Position numbers and translations under genes: made by a program
DNA from: Raineya sp.
Lineage (GTDB): Bacteria; Bacteroidota; Bacteroidia; Cytophagales; Thermonemataceae
Direction of reading: 5' to 3'
Assembly: GCA_025454915.1 (NCBI GenBank)
Contig: JALONN010000004.1
Coordinates: 1-64,000, forward strand
DNA: 64,000 bases
Notes under the pieces: model-generated
Told to the model about the DNA's origin: nothing
Seen by the model: only the letters and a program-made list of their open reading frames with translations
Database searches by the model: none
Shown here: one piece after another, positions 50,579 through 59,720 of the stretch
Position numbering within the stretch: the stretch's first letter is position 1
Layout of the letters: the number at the start of each line of letters is the position of its first letter

Positions 50579-53500
50579 TTAAGGTTTTAATAATTCTAAA
50601 CGTAAAATAGCTTGGTTATACAAATTTACTTCATCCAAATAATTGGTTTGAATTTGCCAAGCTTGTAAACTATTCTGGACAAAGGTAGTATAGTCAATTT
50701 CTCCTAGCTGATAGCTTTTTCCTACATTCTGAAAAATCAAGTCTGCTTGTAACAAAGCATCTTTTTCATAATGTTCTAAGATAAACATTTGTTTTTCAAT
50801 TTCTGCAAGGAGTGTTTTTACTTCAATATTATAAATCTGTTTTTGATAGAGATATTCTACTTCTGCCATTCTTTCTTTTACTTTGGATGCCTGTATATCA
50901 GCTTTATAGCCTTTATTAAACAAAGGAAGAGCAAAACCTAATTGATATACTTGTGCCAAAGAAACATTCTCAATTGACATTCCATAATAGGCTAGTTTCC
51001 AGTCTGGTTGGCGATTGGCTTTGGCTACCTTTGTCTCTTGCGAAGCTATGTCTTTTTGCATTTTCCAAAGATTTACCCACATATTTTCATTTCCCATTTT
51101 AGTGGTATCTAAAATATTCAGTTTAAAATGGGTAGCTGTATCCCAAGTAACTGATTCTTCTACATTCAGTAATAGAGCCAAAGCATATTGATGCTGTATC
51201 ACTTCCATTTCAGAAGCATTAATCTGTTGGATAATTTCTTTGAAATAAGTCTCAGCACTGATTTTATCCAACAAATGTGTTTCCCCAGTTTCATGTTTCA
51301 CTTTTGCAGATTTCACCAGTTTTTCATACATCAATTTCTTATTTTTTAGGAGTTCTATTTTTTTATTTAAAACAAGTCCTTCATAATATAGCTTCTTGAT
51401 TTCATAAGAAAGCTGCTTTTTCTGCCATTCAAAATCTTTCTGGCTATAATCTATTTTACTTTGGGCAAGTTTTTTCTGCTCCAAATAAGCTTTTGGTGAA
51501 GAAAACATTTGTGTAACCTGAAAAGAGTAGTCACGTTTTGTCAGGATATTGATTTGACCATACTGAAACTCAAAAAGGGTTTTAGCAGGTTTAAAAAATG
51601 CAGGTTTTGAAGCTTTTTGATAAGTTACCTCTAAATTTTTGGTTTGTAAAACCAGACTTTGTTTTTCTGCAATTTCTAAAGCCTGATTGAGAGAAACCAC
51701 TTTTTGCCCCAATACTATCTGGCTTGAAAACACAAAGCATATAAGCATCAATGTATTTTTTGACAGTTTTTTCATAATGGATAGTTTTTGTTCAAATATG
51801 ATATACAAAATAGGTAAAACTATCAGTGTCAGGAATGTAGCTGATAAAAGACCGCCAATTACTACAGTAGCCAGAGGTCTTTGTACTTCGGCTCCAGCCG
51901 AAGAGGATATTGCCATAGGCAAAAAACCTAAACTGGCTACAGAGGCTGTCATCAGAACGGGGCGTAACCTTACAAATACTCCTATCAGGACTCTTCGATG
52001 TACATTTTTGTACCCTTCTTTTTGAAGATGGTTAAAATATCCTATCAGAACTATTCCATTTAAAACTGCCACTCCAAACAATGCAATAAAACCTACTCCA
52101 GCCGAAATACTAAATGGCATATCTCGAAACCAAAGAGCCACTACTCCACCTATTGCTGAAAGAGGAATCGCTGTAAAAATAAGTATTGCTTGTTTGATTG
52201 AGTGAAAGGTAAAGTATAACAGTAAAAATATCAACCCTAATGCAATAGGGACTGCTATCATAAGTCTTTGTTTTCCTTTTTCCAGATTTTCAAATTGTCC
52301 TCCATACTCTACATAGTATCCAACAGGCAATTTGACTTTTTTCTGTTCAAAAATGGCTTGCATATCTTTTACCACACTCTCAACATCTCGTCCTCTTACA
52401 TTTGCTCCTATTACGATTCTTCTTTTTGTGTTTTCTCTGGAAACTTGTACAGGTGCAGGCTGATAAGATATTTTTGCTACTTCCTCTAATCGAATTTGTG
52501 TGCCATTTATATCTTTTACATACAAATTCTTTAGATTTTCAAGTTGGTTTCTTTGGCTTTGTTCCAATCTGATAACTACATCAAAACGTTTTTCTCCTTC
52601 AAATACAACACCTGCCACTTCACCTGCAAACGAAGTTCTCATGACTTGATTTAGTTGTTCTATATTCAAGCCATATTGAGCTATTTTAGCTCTGTTATAC
52701 TGAATCAGTATTTGTGGTAAGCCCAATACCTGTTCTACTTTTATATCTACAATTCCTTTAATCTTACGAAGTAAACGGCTTGTTTGATCTGCTTTTTTAG
52801 TTAGTATATCTAGATTGTCTCCATATATTTTCAAGGCAATATCGGACTTTACCCCTGTCATCAATTCATTAAAACGCATCTGAATGGGTTGTTGAAAGTC
52901 AAAATTTACCCCTAGAATACTCTCCTTTAGAGCTTTGTTCATTTTTTCAGCCAATTCTTCTTTGGTTTCAGCTGTTCTCCATTCCGATTTATCTTTAAGA
53001 ACCACCATTAAATCATTGGCTTCTATAGGCATTGGGTCAGTCGGAATTTCTGAAGAACCTATTTTAGAAACTACTGTTTTCACTTCTGGAAACTTTAAAA
53101 GTATTTTTTCTGCTTCTGTTGATATTCTGATGGTCTCAGAAAGAGATGCTCCTGATTTTAGTCTGGTTTCAATAGCAAAGTCTCCTTCATCCAATTGAGG
53201 AATAAATTCTCCTCCCAGTCGAGTAAAAAGAATAAAAGAAGCTACCAAACTTATGATAGTGATTGCTAGAACAATAGCTTTTTTACGTAAGACCCATAAG
53301 ATAACAGGTTGATATACTTTGGCTATTTTCGACATCATCTTATCAGAAAAATTAGGTTTCAGGCTAATATTTTTACTTAAAGCCCAAGAAGACATCATGG
53401 GGACGTAAGTGAGAGATAAAATAAATGCTCCCAGTATAGCAAAACTAACAGCCTGAGCCATTGGCTTAAACATTTTACCCTCAACACCAGAAAGCGACCA

Positions 53501-54916
53501 AATGGGAAGGTAAACCATCAAAATAATAATTTCTCCGAATGCAGCCGATTGTCTGATTTTTTTTGCTGCTGAGAACACATGGTCATTCATTTCTTGTTGT
53601 GTCAGTCTGTAACCCAAACCATGATTTTCACTTAAATTTGTAGGAGGATGAGCATGTAAATAATGCAGGATTGCCTCCACTATGATAACAGCCCCATCAA
53701 CCACTAAGCCAAAATCAATTGCTCCTAAACTCATCAGGTTTGCTGAAATCCCAAAAAGATTCATCATGGCAAGTGTAAATAAGAGAGCTAAAGGGATTAC
53801 ACTTGCCACTACAAATCCAGCTCTCAAATTTCCCAGAAAAAGAATCAACACAAAAACAACAATAAGTCCGCCTAATGCAAGGTTTTCTGATACTGTGAAG
53901 ATAGCTTTATCTACAAGGTGTGTTCTGTCAAGAAAAGGCTCTATGACTAAACCTTCTGGCAAAGTTTTCTGAATCTGAAGAATTCTTTCTTTTACTTTTG
54001 AAATTACCTGAGCAGAATTAGCTCCTTTGAGCATCATCACTATCCCTCCTACCACTTCACCTTTGCCATCTTGAGTCATGGCTCCATAACGAATTGCATT
54101 ACCAAAATGAACTTGAGCTACATCTTTAATCAAGACAGGCATTCTGTTTGACATATTCTTAACAACGATATTTTCTATATCAGACAGATTTTTTATAAAA
54201 CCTTCTGCTCTGATAAAATATGCCTGTCCTTGTTTTTCAATATAGCTTCCTCCAGTATTTTCATTATTTTTATGTAATGCATCAAAAATTTCGTTGATGG
54301 TTAGTTCGTATGCTCTGAGTTGCTCAGTTTTGATGGCAACTTCATACTGTTTAATGTTTCCACCAAAACTACTAACTTCTACAACACCTTCTGTGCCAGC
54401 CAAACGTCTTTTTACTATCCAATCCTGAATTGTTCGTAAATCTTGAGAATTATATTGCTTTTCGTATCCTTTTTTGGGACGTATAACATATTGATAAATT
54501 TCCCCAAGTCCCGTAGAAACAGGGGCTAGAAAAGGTTGTCCCATAGAACTTGGTATATCTTTTTCCGCCAACTTTATTTTTTCAGTGATTAGCTGGCGAG
54601 CCAAATAAATATCCATTTCCTCTTTAAAGACAATAGTTATGACAGAAAGCCCAAATCTTGAGATAGAACGTATTTCTTCTACGTACTGTAAATTAGCAAA
54701 AGACATTTCTAGTGGAGCTGTAATAAACTGCTCTACTTCTTGAGCTGAGAATTGAGGTGATTGTGTAATTACTTGTACTTGATTGTTGGTGATGTCAGGA
54801 ACAGCATCAATGGGGATTTGTGTAAGTGAATAGCTACCCCAAATAATAAGTACCAAAACTGCCACCCCAACAATGATTTTATTACGGATTGAAAACCCGA
54901 TAATGTTATCCAACAT
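50579..54916 (-). CDS. CusA/CzcA-type heavy-metal RND pump fused to a TolC-like outer-membrane factor
   Basis: A 1445-residue fusion. Residues 1-1046 are an HME-RND pump: PIDAVPDITNNQVQV at the N-terminus, and the proton-relay TM4 signature with D401, D407 and E414 (DFGLVVDGAVIIVE). Residues 1048-1445 are a TolC-type outer-membrane factor with heptad-rich helices (AQSKIDYSQKDFEWQKKQLS). At the joint, MKKLSKNTLMLICFVFSSQ followed by LGQ looks like an intact signal peptide (Met1048, position 51775). RND-TolC fusions of this length occur in other Bacteroidota. It exports divalent or monovalent metals (Cu, Ag, Zn, Co). It follows a His-rich gene and precedes the four-TM and adaptor genes. Confidence 0.93.
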   Translation of the reverse strand: MLDNIIGFSIRNKIIVGVAVLVLIIWGSYSLTQIPIDAVPDITNNQVQVITQSPQFSAQEVEQFITAPLEMSFANLQYVEEIRSISRFGLSVITIVFKEEMDIYLARQLITEKIKLAEKDIPSSMGQPFLAPVSTGLGEIYQYVIRPKKGYEKQYNSQDLRTIQDWIVKRRLAGTEGVVEVSSFGGNIKQYEVAIKTEQLRAYELTINEIFDALHKNNENTGGSYIEKQGQAYFIRAEGFIKNLSDIENIVVKNMSNRMPVLIKDVAQVHFGNAIRYGAMTQDGKGEVVGGIVMMLKGANSAQVISKVKERILQIQKTLPEGLVIEPFLDRTHLVDKAIFTVSENLALGGLIVVFVLILFLGNLRAGFVVASVIPLALLFTLAMMNLFGISANLMSLGAIDFGLVVDGAVIIVEAILHYLHAHPPTNLSENHGLGYRLTQQEMNDHVFSAAKKIRQSAAFGEIIILMVYLPIWSLSGVEGKMFKPMAQAVSFAILGAFILSLTYVPMMSSWALSKNISLKPNFSDKMMSKIAKVYQPVILWVLRKKAIVLAITIISLVASFILFTRLGGEFIPQLDEGDFAIETRLKSGASLSETIRISTEAEKILLKFPEVKTVVSKIGSSEIPTDPMPIEANDLMVVLKDKSEWRTAETKEELAEKMNKALKESILGVNFDFQQPIQMRFNELMTGVKSDIALKIYGDNLDILTKKADQTSRLLRKIKGIVDIKVEQVLGLPQILIQYNRAKIAQYGLNIEQLNQVMRTSFAGEVAGVVFEGEKRFDVVIRLEQSQRNQLENLKNLYVKDINGTQIRLEEVAKISYQPAPVQVSRENTKRRIVIGANVRGRDVESVVKDMQAIFEQKKVKLPVGYYVEYGGQFENLEKGKQRLMIAVPIALGLIFLLLYFTFHSIKQAILIFTAIPLSAIGGVVALWFRDMPFSISAGVGFIALFGVAVLNGIVLIGYFNHLQKEGYKNVHRRVLIGVFVRLRPVLMTASVASLGFLPMAISSSAGAEVQRPLATVVIGGLLSATFLTLIVLPILYIIFEQKLSIMKKLSKNTLMLICFVFSSQIVLGQKVVSLNQALEIAEKQSLVLQTKNLEVTYQKASKPAFFKPAKTLFEFQYGQINILTKRDYSFQVTQMFSSPKAYLEQKKLAQSKIDYSQKDFEWQKKQLSYEIKKLYYEGLVLNKKIELLKNKKLMYEKLVKSAKVKHETGETHLLDKISAETYFKEIIQQINASEMEVIQHQYALALLLNVEESVTWDTATHFKLNILDTTKMGNENMWVNLWKMQKDIASQETKVAKANRQPDWKLAYYGMSIENVSLAQVYQLGFALPLFNKGYKADIQASKVKERMAEVEYLYQKQIYNIEVKTLLAEIEKQMFILEHYEKDALLQADLIFQNVGKSYQLGEIDYTTFVQNSLQAWQIQTNYLDEVNLYNQAILRLELLKP

Positions 54917-54981
54917 GGAGTATAATTTTTAGTTAGTAAATAAATGATTCATGGATATGTCTTATCCATTAAAAAACGCTA

Positions 54982-55374
54982 CTAACTATATTTAGGAGGC
55001 TGAAATATTCCTTTGAGGGGCTGAAAATAGTATAAGTCCTGAGTATGAGGAAAATTTAGTGTTTGTTCTATTGGCTTATTATATATATAGCAAATTTGTA
55101 AACTTCTAGATTCTAGAACTAATACACTACAACACTCTACATGATGGTGCTGAAAAGGTAAATGTTTATGTTTAGAAGGCTCTTCTTTTTGATGCTCCGA
55201 CTGGGTATAATGCATGACAATAAATTGCCAGAAAGAAACGGGTTTTTGAGTTTGATGCTCTTGGTAATGTTCTACCAAAGTAGGAATATCTACCAAATGA
55301 CAAATATCTGTCTTAGGAAAAAGACTGATAATCATGAGCCACAGGCTTAGTAATATGGTAGATAATGATTTCAT
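54982..55374 (-). CDS. small His-rich exported protein of the metal-efflux operon
   Basis: A 130-residue protein with a hydrophobic N-terminal signal or anchor (about 4-20). The mature part is rich in His and Glu, with CHLVDIPTLVEHYQEHQTQ, HYTQSEHQKEEP and KHKHLPFQHHHVECCSV; at least twelve His and three Cys. Such proteins regularly precede cusA genes in Bacteroidota and probably bind metal in the periplasm before export. It is the first gene of the efflux operon, with a consensus promoter. Its function is not shown. Confidence 0.75.
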   Translation of the reverse strand: MKSLSTILLSLWLMIISLFPKTDICHLVDIPTLVEHYQEHQTQKPVSFWQFIVMHYTQSEHQKEEPSKHKHLPFQHHHVECCSVLVLESRSLQICYIYNKPIEQTLNFPHTQDLYYFQPLKGIFQPPKYS

Positions 55375-55388
55375 GAATATTTACTATA

Positions 55389-55419
55389 CAAAAGTACAAT
55401 AAAGCTCATTTAGAATCAA
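55389..55419 (-). promoter_or_regulatory. promoter of the metal-efflux operon
   Basis: On the minus strand TTG (55417-55419), a 20-nt spacer and TACTTTTG (55389-55396) match the consensus, 15 nt before the start of the His-rich gene. A metal-responsive regulator is not encoded in the window. Confidence 0.65.
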
Positions 55420-55428
55420 GTTAAATTA

Positions 55429-55462
55429 TTTGAAATATACAAAAAACATGCTTCTTAAGTTT
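55429..55462 (+). promoter_or_regulatory. putative promoter of the Spo0M-like gene
   Basis: TTTG (55429-55432), a 22-nt spacer and TAAGTTTG (55455-55462) match the consensus except for the long spacer. The leader would be about 60 nt. Confidence 0.4.
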
Positions 55463-55531
55463 GTATTTTATCTTATTTTCTTTTTCTTAGTAGAAGTATT
55501 ATAGTTTTCACTCTTAAAATGTATTTTAATT

Positions 55532-56002
55532 ATGAGTTTTTTAGCTAAAATCAAACAGTTTTTTGGCTTAGGTACAGTTTCTGTAAAACTTCAAATGCCT
55601 AATACCTTCAAAATTGAGGATGGACAAATTAGTGGTAAAATTTTAGTAGAAGGAAAAAGTGACCAAACAGTTACTGAAGTAGAAGTTGAATTTAAAGAAA
55701 ATTGGACAACAGGGAGAGGTGATGACAAAAAGGAAAAAGAGTTAGAGCTTGGTACTATTAAATTACCTGGTTTTACTATTAAGTCTGGGGAAAAGAAAGA
55801 AATAGATTTTACATTACCTTTTACATACTCAAAATCGAGTAATGAAGACATGGCTTCTAAAGGTGGTGTGATGGGTGGTTTAGGAAAATTAGCTCAGTTT
55901 GCTGATGGTGAGAAATCTACATTTAAAGTATTGGTAACAGTAGATGTAAAAGGTGCAACTTTTGACCCGAATGATTCGCTAGAATTAAAGAAAATCAAAT
56001 AG
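55532..56002 (+). CDS. Spo0M-like (sporulation-control, arrestin-fold) protein
   Basis: A 156-residue cytoplasmic protein of the Spo0M family. FFGLGTVSVKLQMPNTFKIEDGQISGKILVEGKSDQTVTEVEVEFKE is the arrestin-like beta-sandwich of Spo0M, and FTLPFTYS with VLVTVDVKGATFDPNDSLELKKIK completes it. In Bacillus it affects sporulation and cell shape; in non-sporing bacteria the role is unknown. The gene stands alone with a terminator 14 nt after the stop. No nuo gene precedes nuoI; this gene is its upstream neighbour. Confidence 0.85.
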   Translation: MSFLAKIKQFFGLGTVSVKLQMPNTFKIEDGQISGKILVEGKSDQTVTEVEVEFKENWTTGRGDDKKEKELELGTIKLPGFTIKSGEKKEIDFTLPFTYSKSSNEDMASKGGVMGGLGKLAQFADGEKSTFKVLVTVDVKGATFDPNDSLELKKIK

Positions 56003-56015
56003 TTTTCAACAATCT

Positions 56016-56056
56016 AAAAGAAAGCTTTGTGGAAAAATCACAAGGCTTTCTTTTTT
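56016..56056 (+). terminator. terminator of the Spo0M-like gene
   Basis: An AAAAGAAAGC...GCTTTCTTTT stem (56016-56025 with 56047-56056) with an inner TTGTG/CACAA, followed by T-rich sequence. Confidence 0.8.
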
Positions 56057-56072
56057 ACAAGAATAAAAATAC

Positions 56073-56104
56073 TTGGATATTTGAGGGCATTTTTTCTATA
56101 TTTG
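56073..56104 (+). promoter_or_regulatory. putative promoter of nuoI-N
   Basis: TTG (56073-56075), a 21-nt spacer and TATATTTG (56097-56104). A second -7-like TACTTTTG occurs at 56139-56146. Either could drive the nuo operon, whose first start is at 56200. Confidence 0.45.
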
Positions 56105-56199
56105 AATCATCGAAGTTTTTTTGAAATAAAAAAAACAATACTTTTGTTTTCTGGTTAATTTTTAGTATTGAACTTTAGTACACCTATAAGTGAAATGAT

Positions 56200-56694
56200 A
56201 TGAGACTTACTAATCGAGCAAAACAGGTCAGCAATAAAAAAATGACTTTTGCAGAAAAAATATACTTACCTGCTATTGCAACAGGTCTAGGGATTACAAT
56301 TTCTCACTTTTTCAAGAAAAAACCAACCATACAGTACCCAGAACAACAACGTCCAATGTCTCCTGTTTTCAGAGGCTTACATATACTAAAAAGAGATGAA
56401 CAAGGAAGAGAGAGATGTACAGCATGTGGGCTTTGTGCTTTGGCTTGTCCTGCTGAGGCTATCAGTATGGTTGCTTCTGAAAGAACTAAGGAAGAAGAGC
56501 ATCTATACAGAGAAGAAAAATATGCTTCTGTTTATGAAATCAATATGTTACGATGCATTTTCTGTGGACTCTGTGAGGAAGCATGTCCAAAAGAAGCTAT
56601 ATTTTTACAAAATGATGTAATTGCTCCAGCTTTTACAAATAGAAATGAAGTGATTTTTGGCAAAGACAAACTGGTAGAACCTTTAAAAAAATAG
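56200..56694 (+). CDS. nuoI: NADH-quinone oxidoreductase subunit I
   Basis: A 164-residue NuoI. Two 4Fe-4S cluster motifs are complete: CTACGLCALACP and CIFCGLCEEACP. These clusters (N6a and N6b) link the peripheral arm of complex I to the quinone site. It is normal in length. It heads a nuoI-J-K-L-M-N operon, while nuoA-H are not in the window: the upstream gene is a Spo0M-like gene, and a consensus promoter lies in the gap. A 127-nt spacer with an imperfect inverted repeat separates it from nuoJ. Confidence 0.95.
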   Translation: MRLTNRAKQVSNKKMTFAEKIYLPAIATGLGITISHFFKKKPTIQYPEQQRPMSPVFRGLHILKRDEQGRERCTACGLCALACPAEAISMVASERTKEEEHLYREEKYASVYEINMLRCIFCGLCEEACPKEAIFLQNDVIAPAFTNRNEVIFGKDKLVEPLKK

Positions 56695-56695
56695 T

Positions 56696-56784
56696 ATAGT
56701 GTATTGAGTTTATAGAACTGAGTATTGGGATAAAATACATTATCAAAAAAACTATTTGCTCAATTCTCTATACTCAATACTTTT
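56696..56784. repeat. imperfect inverted-repeat element between nuoI and nuoJ
   Basis: Imperfect arms of about 20 bp (core GTATTGAG at 56701-56708 and CTCAATAC at 56773-56780) enclose an AT-rich loop with a further TGAGTATTG (56719-56727). A related motif TGAGTATTG...ATACA occurs at 19653-19669, so it may belong to one small interspersed family. No coding potential is seen. Confidence 0.4.
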
Positions 56785-56821
56785 TTATATCTTTACCCCC
56801 ACAACGTTAAACAAACATCTT

Positions 56822-57343
56822 ATGTCATTATCAGAGAATTTGTTTTATTTTTTAAGCTTTTTAGCTATTCTCTCTGCCTTGATGGTAGTATTCTCTAAAA
56901 ATCCTATTCATAGTGTATTATATCTTATTATTGTTTTCTTTACTCTTACAGGACAATATATATTATTGAATGCTCAGTTTTTGGCTGTTGTTAATATCAT
57001 TGTATATGCAGGAGCAATCATGGTTCTTTTCTTATTTGTGATTATGTTCCTGAATTTAAAAAGAGAAACTGAACCTCCAGCAAAATCAAAGATTTTGCAA
57101 TTTGCTGCTGTTATTTCAGGAGGTTTGTTACTTTTAGTCATTATTGCTTCTTTAAGAACACTTGACCCTTACAAAATACAAGAAGGCAAAATAAAAGGAG
57201 ATATTGGTTTAGTAGAAAACTTGGGGAAAATTTTATACAATGATTTCCTATTACCCTTCGAATTAGCTTCTATTCTTTTCTTAGCTGCAATGGTAGGTGC
57301 TGTAATGTTAGGAAAGAGAGAAGGTGGAGAAAGAAATTTTTAA
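56822..57343 (+). CDS. nuoJ: NADH-quinone oxidoreductase subunit J
   Basis: A 173-residue membrane subunit with five TM segments. FYFLSFLAILSALMVVFSKNPIHSVLYLI is the usual N-terminus and VNIIVYAGAIMVLFLFVIMFLNL carries the conserved mid-membrane helix; the C-terminus has LPFELASILFLAAMVGAVMLGKRE. It forms part of the proton-pumping membrane arm next to NuoK and NuoA. I placed the start at the ATG 56822; the frame is open to 56756, but those residues are not family-like. 36 nt before nuoK. Confidence 0.93.
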   Translation: MSLSENLFYFLSFLAILSALMVVFSKNPIHSVLYLIIVFFTLTGQYILLNAQFLAVVNIIVYAGAIMVLFLFVIMFLNLKRETEPPAKSKILQFAAVISGGLLLLVIIASLRTLDPYKIQEGKIKGDIGLVENLGKILYNDFLLPFELASILFLAAMVGAVMLGKREGGERNF

Positions 57344-57379
57344 TGATAAGTTTTTACAGATTAAAATTATAGCAATATC

Positions 57380-57700
57380 ATGCCTGAAATTATAACTAAA
57401 ATCCCCCTCGAATACTATATTATTTTAGCTTCTATATTATTTTGTATAGGAGTAATAGGGGTACTAACTCGAAAAAATGCTCTTATCATTTTTATGTGTG
57501 TAGAACTGATGCTTAATGCTGTAAATATGTTATTTATTGCATTTTCAGCATATAAAGGAGATGCAGCAGGGCAAGTGTTTGTATTTTTTATTATGGCAGT
57601 AGCTGCTGCTGAAGTAGCCGTTGGACTTGCTATCATTGTTATGATTTATAGAAATACCCGTTCAGTAGATATTGGACAACTTAATAAAATTAAATACTAA
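57380..57700 (+). CDS. nuoK: NADH-quinone oxidoreductase subunit K
   Basis: A 106-residue NuoK of typical length with three TM segments. The conserved Glu residues are in VELMLNAVNMLFIAF and AAAEVAVGLAIIVMIYR; these take part in the proton route of the membrane arm. 37 nt before nuoL. Confidence 0.96.
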   Translation: MPEIITKIPLEYYIILASILFCIGVIGVLTRKNALIIFMCVELMLNAVNMLFIAFSAYKGDAAGQVFVFFIMAVAAAEVAVGLAIIVMIYRNTRSVDIGQLNKIKY

Positions 57701-57737
57701 GATTGTTGCTTGTTGATAACTGCAATACCACAAAAAA

Positions 57738-59675
57738 ATGGATAATAAGACTTTAGCTTTACTTGCATTACTTTTGCCTTTTATTGGTTTTTTAATCAAT
57801 GGATTAGGCTTTAGAAGATTACCCAAACCTTTGGTTGGTTTAGTGGCAGTGGCTATGCCTCTTGCTTCTTTTATAATAACTTTGATACTATTTGGAAAAT
57901 TCCAAAGTGGTGGCTCCAAATCCATGACATTTATTTATGCCAACTGGATAGCTATTCATGATATTACCATATCCTTTTCGTTACTTATAGACCAGCTTTC
58001 CCTCATTATGCTTTCGTTTGTTACGGGAGTAGGTACGCTTATTCATGTGTATTCGGCAGGCTATATGGGTGAAGATGAGGGATATGGCAAATTTATGGCA
58101 TATCTGAACTTGTTCATGTTTTCAATGTTAGCCCTTATTATGGGTAGCAACTATATGATTATGTTCATTGGATGGGAAGGTGTAGGTTTGTGTTCTTTCT
58201 TACTTATTGGTTTCTGGAATAAGAACAGACCCTATAATGCTGCTGCTCAGAAAGCTTTTGTCATGAACAGAATAGGTGATTTAGGGCTTATTTTAGGAGT
58301 ATTTTTAATTTTCATTTTCTTTGGAACATCTGAATATAAAGATATTGAGGCATTTGTAGGTGCTGAAACCAATCCTTATAAAGTAGGTGCTTGGCAAGTA
58401 GTAACCATTACTATTTTATTATTTGTAGGAGCAATGGGTAAATCGGCTCAAGTTCCTCTTTATACGTGGCTTCCTGATGCGATGGCAGGTCCAACCCCTG
58501 TATCAGCTCTTATACACGCTGCAACGATGGTTACAGCAGGTATTTATATGGTGGTTCGTTCTAACTTCTTGTATAGTTTAGCTCCAGCAACGTTGGATAT
58601 TGTTTTAGTCATTGCCTTAATAACAGCTTTACTTGCTGCTTCTATTGGTATTTTTCAAAATGATATTAAAAAAGTATTGGCATATTCTACTGTAAGTCAG
58701 TTAGGATATATGTTTATGGCTTTGGGAGTGGCTTCTTACACTTCGGGGATGTTCCATGTAATTACACATGCCTTCTTTAAAGCATTGTTATTCTTGGGTG
58801 CTGGTAGCGTAATTCATGCTTTACATCATGAGCAAGATATCCGAAATATGGGTGGGCTAAGAAAATATATGCCTATTACCTTTATTACATTTTTGGTTGC
58901 AACTTTAGCTATTTCAGGGATACCTCCATTTGCTGGTTTCTTCTCTAAAGATGAAATTTTAATGCATTTATACCAAAAAAGCCCTGTTTTGTGGGTTTTA
59001 GGAGTTGCAGGTTCTGCCATGACCTCTTTTTATATGTTCAGATTATTTTTCTTAACATTTTTAGGAGAGTTTAGAGGAACTGAAGAACAACGCCATCATT
59101 TACATGAGTCCCCTATTTCTATTACATTACCATTAATGATTCTGGCAGTTCTTTCGATAGGAGGTGGTCTCATTGGCATTCCAGAAGTTTTTGCAAAAGA
59201 TGCTAACTGGCTGGCAAAGTTTACAGCTCCTTTGTTTACAACTTCTCAAAAACTTAATCCACAACTTTTTAATCATGCTCATTTATCGCATAGTACTGAG
59301 TATATATTGATGGGGGTTTCTGTTGTAGTTGCCATTGGTTCTATCATTTTTGCCTATATTAAGTTTGTTGCTAATCGTACAGTTCCTAAACCTGAAACAG
59401 AACAACAAGGTATTGGTAAAGTGTTAGCAAACAAATACTATGTTGATGAACTTTATAATACAGTTTTTGTAAAACCCATTCTTGCATTTTCTAGGTTTTT
59501 AGGGGAATCGTTTGAAGTTTTTGTAGATTTAATTGTAGAAGGCTTTGGGCAAATTGTAAAGGGATTAGGTAATGCTTTCAGAAAATTACAAACAGGTAGC
59601 ATTGGTGTATATCTTTTTGCTATTGTAATAGGAGCTGTTATTTGGATAGCATTTAACTTATTTATATACAAGTAA
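57738..59675 (+). CDS. nuoL: NADH-quinone oxidoreductase subunit L
   Basis: A 645-residue NuoL, the distal antiporter-like subunit of complex I. LSLIMLSFVTGVGTLIHVYSAGYM, FIGWEGVGLCSFLLIGFW, GKSAQVPLYTWLPDAMAGPTPVSALIHAATMVTAG and AYSTVSQLGYMFMALGV carry the conserved antiporter Lys, Glu and His sites. A long C-terminal helix region (about 560-640) corresponds to the lateral helix. Normal in length. 45 nt before nuoM. Confidence 0.97.
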   Translation: MDNKTLALLALLLPFIGFLINGLGFRRLPKPLVGLVAVAMPLASFIITLILFGKFQSGGSKSMTFIYANWIAIHDITISFSLLIDQLSLIMLSFVTGVGTLIHVYSAGYMGEDEGYGKFMAYLNLFMFSMLALIMGSNYMIMFIGWEGVGLCSFLLIGFWNKNRPYNAAAQKAFVMNRIGDLGLILGVFLIFIFFGTSEYKDIEAFVGAETNPYKVGAWQVVTITILLFVGAMGKSAQVPLYTWLPDAMAGPTPVSALIHAATMVTAGIYMVVRSNFLYSLAPATLDIVLVIALITALLAASIGIFQNDIKKVLAYSTVSQLGYMFMALGVASYTSGMFHVITHAFFKALLFLGAGSVIHALHHEQDIRNMGGLRKYMPITFITFLVATLAISGIPPFAGFFSKDEILMHLYQKSPVLWVLGVAGSAMTSFYMFRLFFLTFLGEFRGTEEQRHHLHESPISITLPLMILAVLSIGGGLIGIPEVFAKDANWLAKFTAPLFTTSQKLNPQLFNHAHLSHSTEYILMGVSVVVAIGSIIFAYIKFVANRTVPKPETEQQGIGKVLANKYYVDELYNTVFVKPILAFSRFLGESFEVFVDLIVEGFGQIVKGLGNAFRKLQTGSIGVYLFAIVIGAVIWIAFNLFIYK

Positions 59676-59720
59676 TTATTGTTTTTGAGAATCTTTTAGG
59701 ATACTATATATTTTTAAATT

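Noticed and set aside
53682..53972. Plus-strand frames of 70-112 codons opposite the CusA-TolC gene (for example 53682-53972 and 51687-52025)
   Set aside because: They follow the codon pattern of the real minus-strand gene and have no leader or domain of their own.
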